Assembly (NCBI GenBank): GCA_900548905.1
Contig: URMK01000016.1
Location: 1-64,000 of the forward strand
From: an uncultured Lachnospiraceae bacterium
Lineage (GTDB): Bacteria > Bacillota > Clostridia > Lachnospirales > Lachnospiraceae
Direction: 5' to 3'
DNA length: 64,000 nucleotides
Shown: in pieces, positions 9,054 through 17,908 of the stretch
How positions within the stretch are numbered: position 1 is the stretch's first letter
Layout: every line of letters begins with the position of its first letter
Made by a program: the position numbers and the translations under genes
The notes under the pieces: model-generated
The model's database searches: none
Seen by the model: the letters and a program-made list of their open reading frames with translations, nothing else
What the model was told of the DNA's origin: nothing

Positions 9054-9881
9054 TTAATACAAACCGTTGCTGTATACATTGGAAGCATTGGAAACCGCCA
9101 TCAGGAGATCCACCGCTTCTACCGGATCCGCTGCATGGAAACGGCTGGTAATGGGATCCATCATTTCCACTCCCGGAATGGAGGCGGCTGCAAGGGCAAA
9201 ACCGGGGAATTTGTAAGTAATTTCCACATCCACTTCCTCCAGCTTTACCGGCGGTATCTCCCGGCAGCATTTCACCATTCTTTCCGTCGTTTCTTTGATG
9301 CTGCAGGTGACAGTCTCGGGGTGCAGACAATTGGCGCAGCTCCGGTTTATCGCATTCTTTGTAGTAACATAGCCGATAGCCGGATTCCATTCCTTCACCT
9401 CTTCCTGCAGGCAGTCATCACCGGATACCAGGATGACAGGCACCCCATAGGCCCCAGCCAAAGCGGCATTTATGGCAAATTCGCCGGCCGGCTTTCCGTT
9501 ATAGCTGACATTGAAAAAAACGCCGCCGCTTATTGTGTGTGCCAGCACACCGCCCGTCCCGCTGCGGCTGTGGTAGCCCACAAACACCGCGGCATCGAAA
9601 CTGCCGTCCAGTCCGCACATCATCATCTGGGGTTTGGGATAGCCGGAAATCAGCCGGGCAGCCGGATGGATATCCTCAATACACAGGTTGCGCATCGTAC
9701 CGTGGGCATCATTTACCACGATTTCATCCGCGCCGGCCAGCAGGGCTCCCTCAATGGCCGCATTCACATCACCGGCCATAAGCTTCCTCCCCCTTTCGTA
9801 CTCTTCCCTTCCAGGGGAAAGGAAGTTTTTATGGGTGATACCGGTTATTCCTTCCATATCCGCAGAAATATAAATCTTCAT
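9054..9881 (-). CDS. M55 family D-aminopeptidase (DppA-like, 275 aa)
   Basis: Zinc-dependent D-amino-acid peptidase of the DppA family, which in Bacillus forms a cytoplasmic decamer and releases D-Ala from peptidoglycan-type peptides. The family key motif SADMEG is at residues 6-11. Candidate zinc ligands are Asp8, Glu10, His60 (NDAHG), His104 (GYHSRSG) and Glu134 (AGEFAINAA). Length fits. ATG follows GGCGGG. It comes 37 bases after the GH95 gene stop on the same strand and probably shares its transcript. A role in recycling cell-wall peptides is inferred from the family only; there is no linked oligopeptide transporter. Confidence 0.9.
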   Translation of the reverse strand: MKIYISADMEGITGITHKNFLSPGREEYERGRKLMAGDVNAAIEGALLAGADEIVVNDAHGTMRNLCIEDIHPAARLISGYPKPQMMMCGLDGSFDAAVFVGYHSRSGTGGVLAHTISGGVFFNVSYNGKPAGEFAINAALAGAYGVPVILVSGDDCLQEEVKEWNPAIGYVTTKNAINRSCANCLHPETVTCSIKETTERMVKCCREIPPVKLEEVDVEITYKFPGFALAAASIPGVEMMDPITSRFHAADPVEAVDLLMAVSNASNVYSNGLY

Positions 9882-9918
9882 AGCACATATCCCGCCTTCC
9901 TTTTTTTATGACGCCGGA

Positions 9919-12084
9919 TTACTCTTTCCCGTAGATCCGGTGCTGTGTTTCTTTACCATCCTTCCAGGAGATATCCACGCATTTTCTTCCCTTGATGCAC
10001 AGCCCCTTCACATAGCCTTCCTGAAACTGCCGGGGAAGCGCCGGCAGCAGCGTCACACTGCCGCCCCTGTCCTGTACCAGCATATTGGCAATCCCTGCGG
10101 TGCCGCCGAAGTTGCCGTCTATCTGGAACGGCGGATGGGCATCCCACAGGTTGGGATAGGTGGAACGGGTGAGCAGGGTACGCAGGTATTCATAGGCTTT
10201 CTCTCCATCCCGGAGCACGGCAAACAGATTAATGATCCAGGCACAGCTCCATCCGGTATGGCCGCCGCCGTTTTCCAGCCGGTGCATAAGGGATACCCGG
10301 CAGGCTTCCGTAAGCTTTTCATCCCCGGCGAACAGCTCCGAAGGGAATAAACCGTATAAGTGGGATGCATGGCGGTGCCCGGGCTCCGGCTCTTCGTATT
10401 CCTCATGCCATTCCAGAAGCTGTCCGAAGCTTCCTGTACGGAAAGGGGCAAGGCGGGGCAGCTTCTCCCGGATTTCGTGGTAAAGCGCATCCTGGGTGCC
10501 GAGGATTTCACATACTTTACAGTAATGGGTAAACACCTCTTTTACGATTGCCATATCCATGGAGGACGCGTAGGTAACGCTGGTGGTCTGCCCGTCCGGA
10601 AGCCGGAACTGGTTTTCCGGAGAGGTGGAAGGACAGGTCACCCATTCCCCCCGGTATTCCACCAGCCAGTCATTGAGAAAGAGTGCGGATTCCCGGATGA
10701 CAGGGGCTGCCGTATCTTTAAGATAATCCTCATCCCCGCTGTATTCATAGGCCCGGAAGATTTCCTGGGTCAGCCAGGCCCCGCCCATAGGCCAGAAAGC
10801 CCAGTTTACACAGCCGTCTCCTCCCGCCGTTTCTCCGGGGAGCAGGCCCACAGGGCTGGTGTTCCCCCAGTAATCCACATTATGGTGGGCCACGCTTCCC
10901 CTGCAATGATAATTGACCGCAGCTGTTTTCTTTCCTTCCCCGCACACCTTTTCCACAAAACGGATATACGGCTCCAGACATTCCTCCAGGTTACAGCTCA
11001 GGGCATGCCAATAATTCATCTGGGTATTGATATTAATAGTCCAGTTGCTGCTCCAGGGCGCACGCAGCTCCCAGCTCCAGATTCCCTGCAGATTGGCAGG
11101 CAGGCTCCCTTTCCGGGAGGACGCGATGAGCAGGTATCTCCCATATTGGAAAAACAGGGCGTAAAGTCCGTTATCCGTTTCCCCCTTCTTCAACCGCTCC
11201 AGACGTTCGTCCGTGGGAAGCGCTTTCTGCTCTCCCAGATACAGCTCCACTTTATCATACAGCTTACGGTAATCCCGGATATGCTCTTCCTTCAGGGCTT
11301 CATAATCTGCATTTTTCCCTGCGGTCTCCCGCTTCATAGCAGAAAGCATCAGCACGCAGCGGGAGGCTTCCGCGATATGGAGTTTGTCTCCCTCTTCCGT
11401 GATCCGGCCGTCGCAGTCCAGCACACGGACCGCCGCCTCCACCTGCATTCCCCGTGTTCCCTGGATGACGGAATTTTCCCGCAGGGGGACATAAGAGGGA
11501 TCCACATGCTCCGGGCACCGTCCCGTAATCTGCAGCGCCCGGTTTTCCGCCTTCACCGAAACGTTCAGCAGGGATTCAAAGGATGCGGTAAAGCCCAGGA
11601 TTGGTTTGTCCGCCGTAAGCCGGACAAAAATAGCCTTTGCCGGATAGCTGGCAAAATATTCCCGTTCATATTTCACTCCGCCGCAGGTATAGGAAACCCG
11701 GGCCACCGCACGTTCCAGATCCAGCTCCCGTCTGTATGCTTCCGCGGTTTCCCCACCGCCGCCTTCCCCGGCAAACTGCAGCAGCAGATTCCCCAGGGGC
11801 AGATAGGATTCGTTGTATTCTCCAAGCATATTATTTTGTATCAACCGCTCCGCTTCCTTGTTTTTCCCGGAAAAAACAAGCCTGCGCACTTCCTCCAGGC
11901 AGGCCGCGGCCTTTTCGTTATTCTTATCCTGATAATAGCCCGACCACAGGCTCTCCTCATTCAGGCCCAGGACTTCCTCCCCGACGCCTCCCATAATCAT
12001 GGCCCCGAAGCTGCCGTTTCCGATAGGCAGGCTCTCTTCCTGGCACCGGGCGCTTTTTTGATACCAAAGCAGCATATCCTTCAT
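9919..12084 (-). CDS. Glycoside hydrolase family 95 (721 aa)
   Basis: Cytoplasmic (no signal peptide) GH95-type enzyme; characterised members are alpha-L-fucosidases and alpha-L-galactosidases. The N-terminal beta-sandwich begins with WYQKSARCQEESLPIGNGSFGAMI. The (alpha/alpha)6 barrel carries NINTQMNYW (351-359, the Asn pair that helps activate water in characterised family members), Glu490 in STSPENQ (general acid) and Asp656 in FQIDGNFGG. All key residues are kept. A second GH95 enzyme lies at 33081-35423; the two share the family motifs but diverge widely. ATG follows GAGAGG. It sits between a SNF2 helicase and a D-aminopeptidase, not next to a transporter, so its substrate source is uncertain. 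Confidence 0.92.
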   Translation of the reverse strand: MKDMLLWYQKSARCQEESLPIGNGSFGAMIMGGVGEEVLGLNEESLWSGYYQDKNNEKAAACLEEVRRLVFSGKNKEAERLIQNNMLGEYNESYLPLGNLLLQFAGEGGGGETAEAYRRELDLERAVARVSYTCGGVKYEREYFASYPAKAIFVRLTADKPILGFTASFESLLNVSVKAENRALQITGRCPEHVDPSYVPLRENSVIQGTRGMQVEAAVRVLDCDGRITEEGDKLHIAEASRCVLMLSAMKRETAGKNADYEALKEEHIRDYRKLYDKVELYLGEQKALPTDERLERLKKGETDNGLYALFFQYGRYLLIASSRKGSLPANLQGIWSWELRAPWSSNWTININTQMNYWHALSCNLEECLEPYIRFVEKVCGEGKKTAAVNYHCRGSVAHHNVDYWGNTSPVGLLPGETAGGDGCVNWAFWPMGGAWLTQEIFRAYEYSGDEDYLKDTAAPVIRESALFLNDWLVEYRGEWVTCPSTSPENQFRLPDGQTTSVTYASSMDMAIVKEVFTHYCKVCEILGTQDALYHEIREKLPRLAPFRTGSFGQLLEWHEEYEEPEPGHRHASHLYGLFPSELFAGDEKLTEACRVSLMHRLENGGGHTGWSCAWIINLFAVLRDGEKAYEYLRTLLTRSTYPNLWDAHPPFQIDGNFGGTAGIANMLVQDRGGSVTLLPALPRQFQEGYVKGLCIKGRKCVDISWKDGKETQHRIYGKE

Positions 12085-12101
12085 TTTTTTCCTCTCTTTC
12101 C

Positions 12102-12127
12102 TTAGGAACTGTCGCGGCAGTTCCCTA
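12102..12127 (-). other. Intercistronic stem-loop
   Basis: TAGGAACTG and CAGTTCCcTA form a stem of about 9 bp with a 6-nt loop between the helicase stop and the GH95 start. There is no T-run, so it is more likely an mRNA-processing or stability hairpin than a terminator. Confidence 0.45.
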
Positions 12128-12141
12128 ACCGCTGTTGCTGT

Positions 12142-15100
12142 TCAGACACGCAGAATTTCCATCAGTTCTTCTCTGGTAAAGGAGGCCGTTCCCATTTCCT
12201 CTCCTCCCAGGATCTGATCCGCCAGCTCTTTCTTTTTCTCCTGAAGCTCCACGATCTTTTCTTCTATCGTCCCTTTGGCAATCAGCTTATATACCGTCAC
12301 CACATTCTCCTGTCCGATGCGATGCGCCCGATCGGTTGCCTGGTTCTGGACCGCCGCATTCCACCAGGGATCAAAATGGATGACTATATCCGCCGCCGTC
12401 AGGTTCAGCCCGGTCCCTCCCGCCTTCAGGGATATGCAGAACACCTGGGTTTCATCTTTGTTAAAGCGTTCCACCAGCTCCATTCGTTTCAGCTTCGGGG
12501 TACTTCCGTCCAGGGCATAAAAGCTGATTTTCTCCTTCAGCAGCACCTGTTTCAGCCGTTCCAGCATGGAGGTGAACTGGGAAAAAAGCAGGATCTTATG
12601 TCCGCCCTCCGCCGCATTGCGTATCAGTTCCAGGCAAAGCCGGGTCTTGGCCGAGTCTCCCGCATAGCCTTCAAACAACAGGGCCGGATCGCAGCAGATC
12701 TGCCGCAGCTTGGTAAGCTCTGCCAGCACCTGTATCTGCGCGCCCGCAAATTCCTGCTCCGTCTGTTTGGAAAGGATTGCCAGAAGCCGCTGTACATGGG
12801 CATCATACAGGCGGCTTTGTTCCCCGTCCAGAACAGCCACCATATGTTTCTCGATTTTATCCGGCAGATCCGTGAGCACATCTTTTTTCAGCCTCCGAAG
12901 GACAAAGGGACGGATCATCCGGTGCAGGCGCGCCGCCGTCTCTTCCTCCCTTCCGGCCACAATGGGGGTTTCCAGTTCCTCCCGGAAACGGCTGTAGGCA
13001 AAAAGGAATCCCGGCATGAGGAAATCGAAAATGCTCCAAAGCTCGCTGAGACGGTTTTCCACCGGTGTACCGGTGAGGGCCAGCCGAAAGTCCGCGGTGA
13101 TCTGTTTTACCGCCCTGGATGCCTGGGTGGCATGGTTTTTAATAAACTGGGCCTCGTCAATTACCTCACAGGCAAAGCTTATTTTTTCATAAAGCAGGAC
13201 ATCCCGCCGCAGAAGGTCATAGGAGGTGATTATCACGCCCTTTCCATCCTCCTCTGCCCTTCGCAGGAGAGCCTCCCGTTCCCCGGCCGTTCCGGCAGCC
13301 GTATACACGGGAAGGGCCGGGGAAAAGCGTTCCAGCTCGCTTTTCCAGTTATAAACAAGGGAGGCAGGGCACACAATCAGCCAGGGCTTTCCCGGTTTTC
13401 CCCCGCTTTCCTCCCATTCCGAAAGGAGAAAAGCAATGACCTGCAAAGTTTTCCCAAGGCCCATATCGTCCGCCAGAATGCCGCCGAAGCCGTTAGCCTT
13501 CAGGGTCTTAATCCATAAAAAGCCCTGTTTCTGATATCCCCGGAGAATGCCGTCCAGCTCCTGCGGTATTTCAAAATCATTATCCTCCACCGTTTTCATG
13601 TTCCGCACAAGGGAACGGAAGTTTTTATTTTTCTGCAGGCCAAGACTGCTGTTTTCCTTAAGGCTGTTGTCCAGATACATGGCACGGTAACGGGGAAGTA
13701 CCGCTCTGCCGTCCTTTATGGCCGAATCGGTTAACATAAGCTCCTGTTTCAGCCTGCCCAGCGTGCGGAGGCCGTCATCACTCAGATCCACGAAGCTGCC
13801 GTTTTTCAGCCGGTAATATTTCTTGCGCCTGTCATATCTGGACAGGATATCAACCAGCTGATCCACCGGCATTTCCTCCGACTGCAGCGTGAGCTCCAGC
13901 AAATCCCCCTCCAGGGATACTCCCACATTTACATGGGGCGCAGGCAGCACCCGCATGCCTCTGACCGCATCGGAAATATACACATCGCACAGCTCCTGGA
14001 GCCGGGGAATCCCCTCCTGAAGAAACGTGAAAAGCCGATCTTCATCCGCCGAAATCACCATCTGATGCTTATCGGGATCATATGCATTGAAAAAACCGCC
14101 CACCAGCCCCGCCATTTTCATCTCTCTGTGGGCATCCCGCCGGTCCGCCAGATTGAAATTCTCATAAAGATTATGTTTTTCCTCCCCATAGACGGAATAC
14201 AGTTCACAGGTGAGCAGATCCCTCTGAGGCGCGTCCAGATAAATCTCAAATACAACTTCTTCCGGAAGGTATTCCTTTGGTATAAAATTCTGCATTTTCA
14301 CGGTAAAATGCTCCCGGAGCACCGGAAGCATATCCCGGACAAAGGCCGGCAGTTCCCCCGCCGCCACATAAAGTCCGTTCTTTCCGAAGCTGTCCATATA
14401 GAGCAGGAATTCCCGTACCTCCTCTATCCGCTCCCTGTCCGCCTTCCAGATAATCCCGCCGTCAAAAAAACAAGTGTATCGTTTTCCGGTCATAAGGGAC
14501 ATGCGCTGCAGCTTTATGGAAATCCCGGCTTTGTCCCCATGGATTTCCAGAAGCCGTTCCGGTTCCCCTTCCCTGATTTCCCATTCACAGCTTTCCCCAT
14601 CCTCCGTCATACCGGAAAGAGGGGCATTTTCCGCAGCCTCCAGGAAATCGTCCGCCAAATCCCCCGTTATGGTCAGCTCTCTTTTATATACGGTAGACAG
14701 ATAATTTCCCATATAGCTGCTGCCCTTGAGAAGGGTATACTGCAGGAATCGTACCATCGGCCTGCACTCCGGTGCAAAAGCCTCGGGATGATGGTAGAAT
14801 TCCAGTTCCTTTCCATAGTTCACCCGTTCATTGCGGGCAACCGCATTTACAAAATCCCCGATGTTTTTCAGCACATACATCCTTGTGATCCCTATCCGGA
14901 ATTCCACCTTCATGGCCCCTCCAACCAGTTGGAAAAAAGGTTCCAGCCGTACTTTTCCCAGGATTTCCTGCTGCATCAGGTTCACCTTGTCCCGCATCAT
15001 ATACTGCCCCAGTATTCCGTCAAAGCCATAGGTCGTGGCGCGGACGGAGGGAATCTGCGCCCTGCTCACGGGCGCATTCCCGGGTATCGTCTTACCGGCT

Positions 15101-15408
15101 TTGCGCGCTTCCAGATACGTAAGCAGGACAGCCGTGCAATGCTTACACAGGCCTGCATAATTGTAAAAAGCAGGGCATTCACACTCGTATTCCAGAACCT
15201 CCCTGTAGTCTTCATCTATTTTAATTTTCACTTCATATAGGTTTCCATGGCTGCCGTTCACACTGGCCTTCATAGAAACCACTTCGAAGCCGTCTTCTTT
15301 TTCCTTTGTCCAGTTAAGGTTTCGCACGGATCCTCTCCGGCTTAATTCTTCCCCTTTTTGAAAGGTGCCCTTATGACATTCCCGACGGATATCTGTCCGG
15401 TTAAGCAT
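12142..15408 (-). CDS. SWIM zinc-finger SNF2-family helicase (1088 aa)
   Basis: Swi2/Snf2-type DNA-dependent ATPase. An N-terminal SWIM zinc finger (CEC-x8-CKH, about residues 76-88) is followed by a family-specific middle region and a two-lobe helicase core: Walker A ADDMGLGKT, the DEAH-type box as DEAQ in VIDEAQFIKN, LTGTPVENRLSELWSIFDF (motif III region) and DRAHRIGQ (motif VI). Such proteins remodel protein-DNA complexes or act in repair or transcription recycling; the exact role is unknown. I chose ATG at 15408, 24 codons inside the longest frame, because GGAGG precedes it and relatives begin with this MLxxxDIRxxC segment; the upstream ATG at 15480 has no ribosome site. It is followed by GH95 and peptidase genes, an odd context. 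Confidence 0.9.
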   Translation of the reverse strand: MLNRTDIRRECHKGTFQKGEELSRRGSVRNLNWTKEKEDGFEVVSMKASVNGSHGNLYEVKIKIDEDYREVLEYECECPAFYNYAGLCKHCTAVLLTYLEARKAGKTIPGNAPVSRAQIPSVRATTYGFDGILGQYMMRDKVNLMQQEILGKVRLEPFFQLVGGAMKVEFRIGITRMYVLKNIGDFVNAVARNERVNYGKELEFYHHPEAFAPECRPMVRFLQYTLLKGSSYMGNYLSTVYKRELTITGDLADDFLEAAENAPLSGMTEDGESCEWEIREGEPERLLEIHGDKAGISIKLQRMSLMTGKRYTCFFDGGIIWKADRERIEEVREFLLYMDSFGKNGLYVAAGELPAFVRDMLPVLREHFTVKMQNFIPKEYLPEEVVFEIYLDAPQRDLLTCELYSVYGEEKHNLYENFNLADRRDAHREMKMAGLVGGFFNAYDPDKHQMVISADEDRLFTFLQEGIPRLQELCDVYISDAVRGMRVLPAPHVNVGVSLEGDLLELTLQSEEMPVDQLVDILSRYDRRKKYYRLKNGSFVDLSDDGLRTLGRLKQELMLTDSAIKDGRAVLPRYRAMYLDNSLKENSSLGLQKNKNFRSLVRNMKTVEDNDFEIPQELDGILRGYQKQGFLWIKTLKANGFGGILADDMGLGKTLQVIAFLLSEWEESGGKPGKPWLIVCPASLVYNWKSELERFSPALPVYTAAGTAGEREALLRRAEEDGKGVIITSYDLLRRDVLLYEKISFACEVIDEAQFIKNHATQASRAVKQITADFRLALTGTPVENRLSELWSIFDFLMPGFLFAYSRFREELETPIVAGREEETAARLHRMIRPFVLRRLKKDVLTDLPDKIEKHMVAVLDGEQSRLYDAHVQRLLAILSKQTEQEFAGAQIQVLAELTKLRQICCDPALLFEGYAGDSAKTRLCLELIRNAAEGGHKILLFSQFTSMLERLKQVLLKEKISFYALDGSTPKLKRMELVERFNKDETQVFCISLKAGGTGLNLTAADIVIHFDPWWNAAVQNQATDRAHRIGQENVVTVYKLIAKGTIEEKIVELQEKKKELADQILGGEEMGTASFTREELMEILRV

Positions 15409-15575
15409 ACTCTCGGTTTCCTCCGCTGTCCTCGTGTTTTTCCTGTCCGGTTCCGATACAGGATGAACCGGGTTAATCATATCATTTTTTTCGGGAAATA
15501 TCTATAAAAATGTATCCCCGGGGGATTGGTATTTTGTTATGTTGTAGGTGGAATATAAAAAACACAAAAAATAGG

Positions 15576-15604
15576 TGTTCTCCGCAGTGAGAAACGGATA
15601 TAAT
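15576..15604 (+). promoter_or_regulatory. Likely promoter of the two-component/ABC operon
   Basis: A perfect -10 box TATAAT at 15599-15604 has a poor -35 (TGTTCT at 15576-15581) at 17 bp, as expected for an activator-dependent promoter. The leader then contains a stem-loop at 15617-15653 (GAAGGC..CAGGA / TCCTG..GCCTTC) before the regulator gene. Confidence 0.5.
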
Positions 15605-15687
15605 TGAGAGGCAGCCGAAGGCAAAGGCGCAGGAGTGTTTTCCTGATGCCTTCAGTTAACCCGCGGGAATAAGGAGTGGCGTTTTCT

Positions 15688-16389
15688 ATGGATGGCAGGA
15701 TTTTGCTTGTGGATGATGAAAAGGATATTGTGGATCTGCTGGAAGAGGTTTTGGGGCAGGATGGGTTTTCATGTGTGGAAAAGGCGTATTGCGGGATGGA
15801 CGCCATCAGGCTGTGCAGGGAATTTAATCCGGATATTGTGATTCTGGATGTGATGCTTCCGGATTTGGACGGCCTGGAGGTTTGTAAGAAGATAAGGGAA
15901 TTTTCTTATTGTTCTGTTTTGTTCCTTTCCTCACGGAACGATGATATTGATAAAATCCTGGGACTGGCCTGCGGAGGGGATGATTATATTACCAAGCCTT
16001 TCAGTCCGCGGGAGGTGGTTTACCGTGTCAGGGCGCAGCTGAGGCGGCAGCAGTATCAGTCCGCTTCTTCCCGTGACACGGGCCTGCTGGCGGCAGGCCC
16101 GCTGACTCTGGACAGGGAAAGCGGGCGGGCCTATAAGGAAGGACGGGAACTGTGCCTGACAGGACGGGAATTTCTGCTGCTGGCCTGTCTGATGGAGCAT
16201 GCGGACCGGATTCTCACTAAGGAACAGCTTTATGAGCTGGTTTGGGGGGAATACAGCAGTATCTGTGACAATACGATAATGGTCCACATCCGGCATCTGC
16301 GGGAAAAGATAGAGGACACGCCCTCTGATCCCCGGCAGCTTGTTACGGTAAAGGGACTGGGGTATAAGTTAAAGAAAAGGATGGGATAG
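15688..16389 (+). CDS. OmpR/PhoB-type response regulator (233 aa)
   Basis: Two-component transcription factor. The receiver domain (1-115) has the acidic pair Asp9-Asp10, phospho-acceptor Asp54 in VILDVMLPD, and Lys103 in ITKPFS. The C-terminal winged-helix domain shows LTGREFLLLACL and DNTIMVHIRHLREKIE. The longest frame begins with a GTG at 15676 that abuts AAGGAG; ATG at 15688 is at a workable distance and gives the canonical start MDGRILLVDDE. The kinase gene begins six bases after the stop. Together with the FtsX/ATPase genes this forms a Bce/Van-like sensing and export module. Confidence 0.93.
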   Translation: MDGRILLVDDEKDIVDLLEEVLGQDGFSCVEKAYCGMDAIRLCREFNPDIVILDVMLPDLDGLEVCKKIREFSYCSVLFLSSRNDDIDKILGLACGGDDYITKPFSPREVVYRVRAQLRRQQYQSASSRDTGLLAAGPLTLDRESGRAYKEGRELCLTGREFLLLACLMEHADRILTKEQLYELVWGEYSSICDNTIMVHIRHLREKIEDTPSDPRQLVTVKGLGYKLKKRMG

Positions 16390-16395
16390 GACGAG

Positions 16396-17808
16396 ATGAA
16401 CAGCTCCGGTTACCGTACGGTTTTTCATATTTACCTGATTTTTTTCCTGTCGTTTACAGGGGCGCTGGCGGCGGCATTTGTGCTTTTTTTCCTGCTCTTC
16501 TCGCTGCGCAGGCCGGACGGGACTCTGGTAAGGAGTGATTGGCCCGCAGCGTTTACGGAACAGTTCCGGGAGCAGATCGTTTTTTCGGACGGGCAGCCGC
16601 AGCTGTGTCAGGCGGGAATGAGGCTTTTGCAGGAGGAAGGGTTCGGGCTGCAGATTCTGGACGAATCGGGCCGGGAGCTTTACAGCTTCCGGAAGCCGGA
16701 GCAGGCGCCTGACACTTATTCTGCCCCGGATTTACTGCTGCTTTCCGAAGAGGGACGGATACGGGAGGGGCAGGGCAGCTGTTTTGCCGCTTTGGTATCG
16801 GAAAACGGAAGGGACTATTGTTATCTCCTCCATTTTCCCATGAAAGTTTCCAAAACCACCATGTATCTGAACGGTCTGCGCTTCACCGGCGGAAAAACAG
16901 TTATCCTGACTGCCGGCGGCGTACTTTTTCTAGTTATTCTTTTTTCCGGGCTTGCCTATGGCGTCTTTACCGCCCGCAGTATGAAACGGCTGGCCGTCTC
17001 CATAAGGGAAATTGCCGCGCGCAGCTACCTGCCTGTAAAAAGCGGGGGCGTCTATCGTGATCTCTATGACAGCCTGAACGCTCTGGATCGGGAAATCCGT
17101 GCCGGTGACCGGCTGCAGGAGCAGACCGATGCCATGAGGGAGGAATGGATAGCCAATATCACCCATGACCTGAAAACGCCTCTTTCCCCTGTCCGGGGCT
17201 ATGCGGAGCTCCTGCAGGACAGTTCCCCGCTCAAAGAGGATCAGTGCCGGCAATATGCGCGGATCATCCTGAAAAACACTTCATATATGGAAGCCCTCAT
17301 CGATGATCTGAAGCTGACCTACCAGCTGAAAAACGGCATGATCCCTCTAAAGAAGGAAGAGCAGAACCTGGTCCGTTTTCTCCGGGAACTGGTCGTCGAT
17401 ATCCTGAACACCCCCGAATATGAGCAGCGCCTTATCCACTTCGAGACCGCCGGGGATACCCTCCTTTTTTCTTTTGATTCCACCCTGCTTACCAGAGCGT
17501 TCCGGAATCTCATCCTGAATGCCTTTCTCCATGGTGAGCCGGATACCCAGGTTTCCCTGCATATCGGCAGGGAGGGCAATACCCAACTTATCCTTGTATC
17601 CGACGACGGGAGGGGGATTCCCGAAAAAGATCTGGATAACGTCTTTCGCCGCTATTACCGGGGGACCGGTACCGGTGAAAAACCGGAAGGAAGCGGTCTG
17701 GGGCTTGCCATCGTACAAAACATCGTACAACTGCACGGCGGCACCATTTCCGTTTCCAGCCGTCCGGGGGAAGGGACCTCATTCCGGATATGCTTCCCCT
17801 TGTCTTAA
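16396..17808 (+). CDS. Sensor histidine kinase (470 aa)
   Basis: Membrane sensor partner of the preceding regulator. Spans lie at about residues 12-36 and 166-190, with an extracytoplasmic domain of about 130 residues between them, followed by a HAMP-like linker. The H-box is ITHDLKTPLSPVRGYAELL with His257; the N-box is NLILNAFLHG; the G-boxes are DDGRGIP and GSGLGLAIVQNIVQLHGG. The outside domain is large, unlike the tiny loop of BceS-type kinases, so it may bind a ligand directly rather than only sense transporter flux. The gene ends at the first of three TTAAGGTT repeats, before an intrinsic terminator. Confidence 0.93.
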   Translation: MNSSGYRTVFHIYLIFFLSFTGALAAAFVLFFLLFSLRRPDGTLVRSDWPAAFTEQFREQIVFSDGQPQLCQAGMRLLQEEGFGLQILDESGRELYSFRKPEQAPDTYSAPDLLLLSEEGRIREGQGSCFAALVSENGRDYCYLLHFPMKVSKTTMYLNGLRFTGGKTVILTAGGVLFLVILFSGLAYGVFTARSMKRLAVSIREIAARSYLPVKSGGVYRDLYDSLNALDREIRAGDRLQEQTDAMREEWIANITHDLKTPLSPVRGYAELLQDSSPLKEDQCRQYARIILKNTSYMEALIDDLKLTYQLKNGMIPLKKEEQNLVRFLRELVVDILNTPEYEQRLIHFETAGDTLLFSFDSTLLTRAFRNLILNAFLHGEPDTQVSLHIGREGNTQLILVSDDGRGIPEKDLDNVFRRYYRGTGTGEKPEGSGLGLAIVQNIVQLHGGTISVSSRPGEGTSFRICFPLS

Positions 17809-17844
17809 GGTTAATTAAGGTTGCCTGAAAATGTAGTTAAGGTT
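17805..17844 (+). promoter_or_regulatory. Three phased TTAAGGTT direct repeats
   Basis: TTAAGGTT occurs at 17805-17812, 17815-17822 and 17837-17844, so starts are 10 and 22 bp apart, close to one and two helical turns. OmpR-family regulators bind such phased direct repeats. The cluster lies between the kinase and the FtsX permease genes and partly overlaps the left arm of the terminator at 17840-17886. It is a candidate site for the adjacent response regulator. Confidence 0.55.
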
Positions 17845-17886
17845 GGCCGGTTATCATGTTCCTATGATAACCGCCAACCTTTTTTT
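17840..17886 (+). terminator. Strong intrinsic terminator inside the module
   Basis: A 16-bp stem (17840-17856 with 17865-17880, one bulged C) with an 8-nt loop is followed by seven T. It stands between the sensor genes and the transporter genes, 23 bases before the permease start codon, and would reduce read-through or act as an attenuator. Confidence 0.85.
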
Positions 17887-17908
17887 CGCATCGTAAGGAG
17901 GTGCAACC

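Noticed and set aside
10360..12105. 581-codon plus-strand frame opposite GH95
   Set aside because: No motifs or ribosome site; the GH95 frame has all catalytic residues.
12322..13518. Long plus-strand open frame opposite the SNF2 helicase
   Set aside because: It is a shadow of the helicase gene: no ribosome site, no recognisable motifs, biased His/Pro/Arg content; the minus-strand frame has complete SNF2 motifs.
13933..15240. Long plus-strand open frame opposite the helicase N-terminal half
   Set aside because: Same reason; lies wholly within the SWIM/middle region of the helicase gene.
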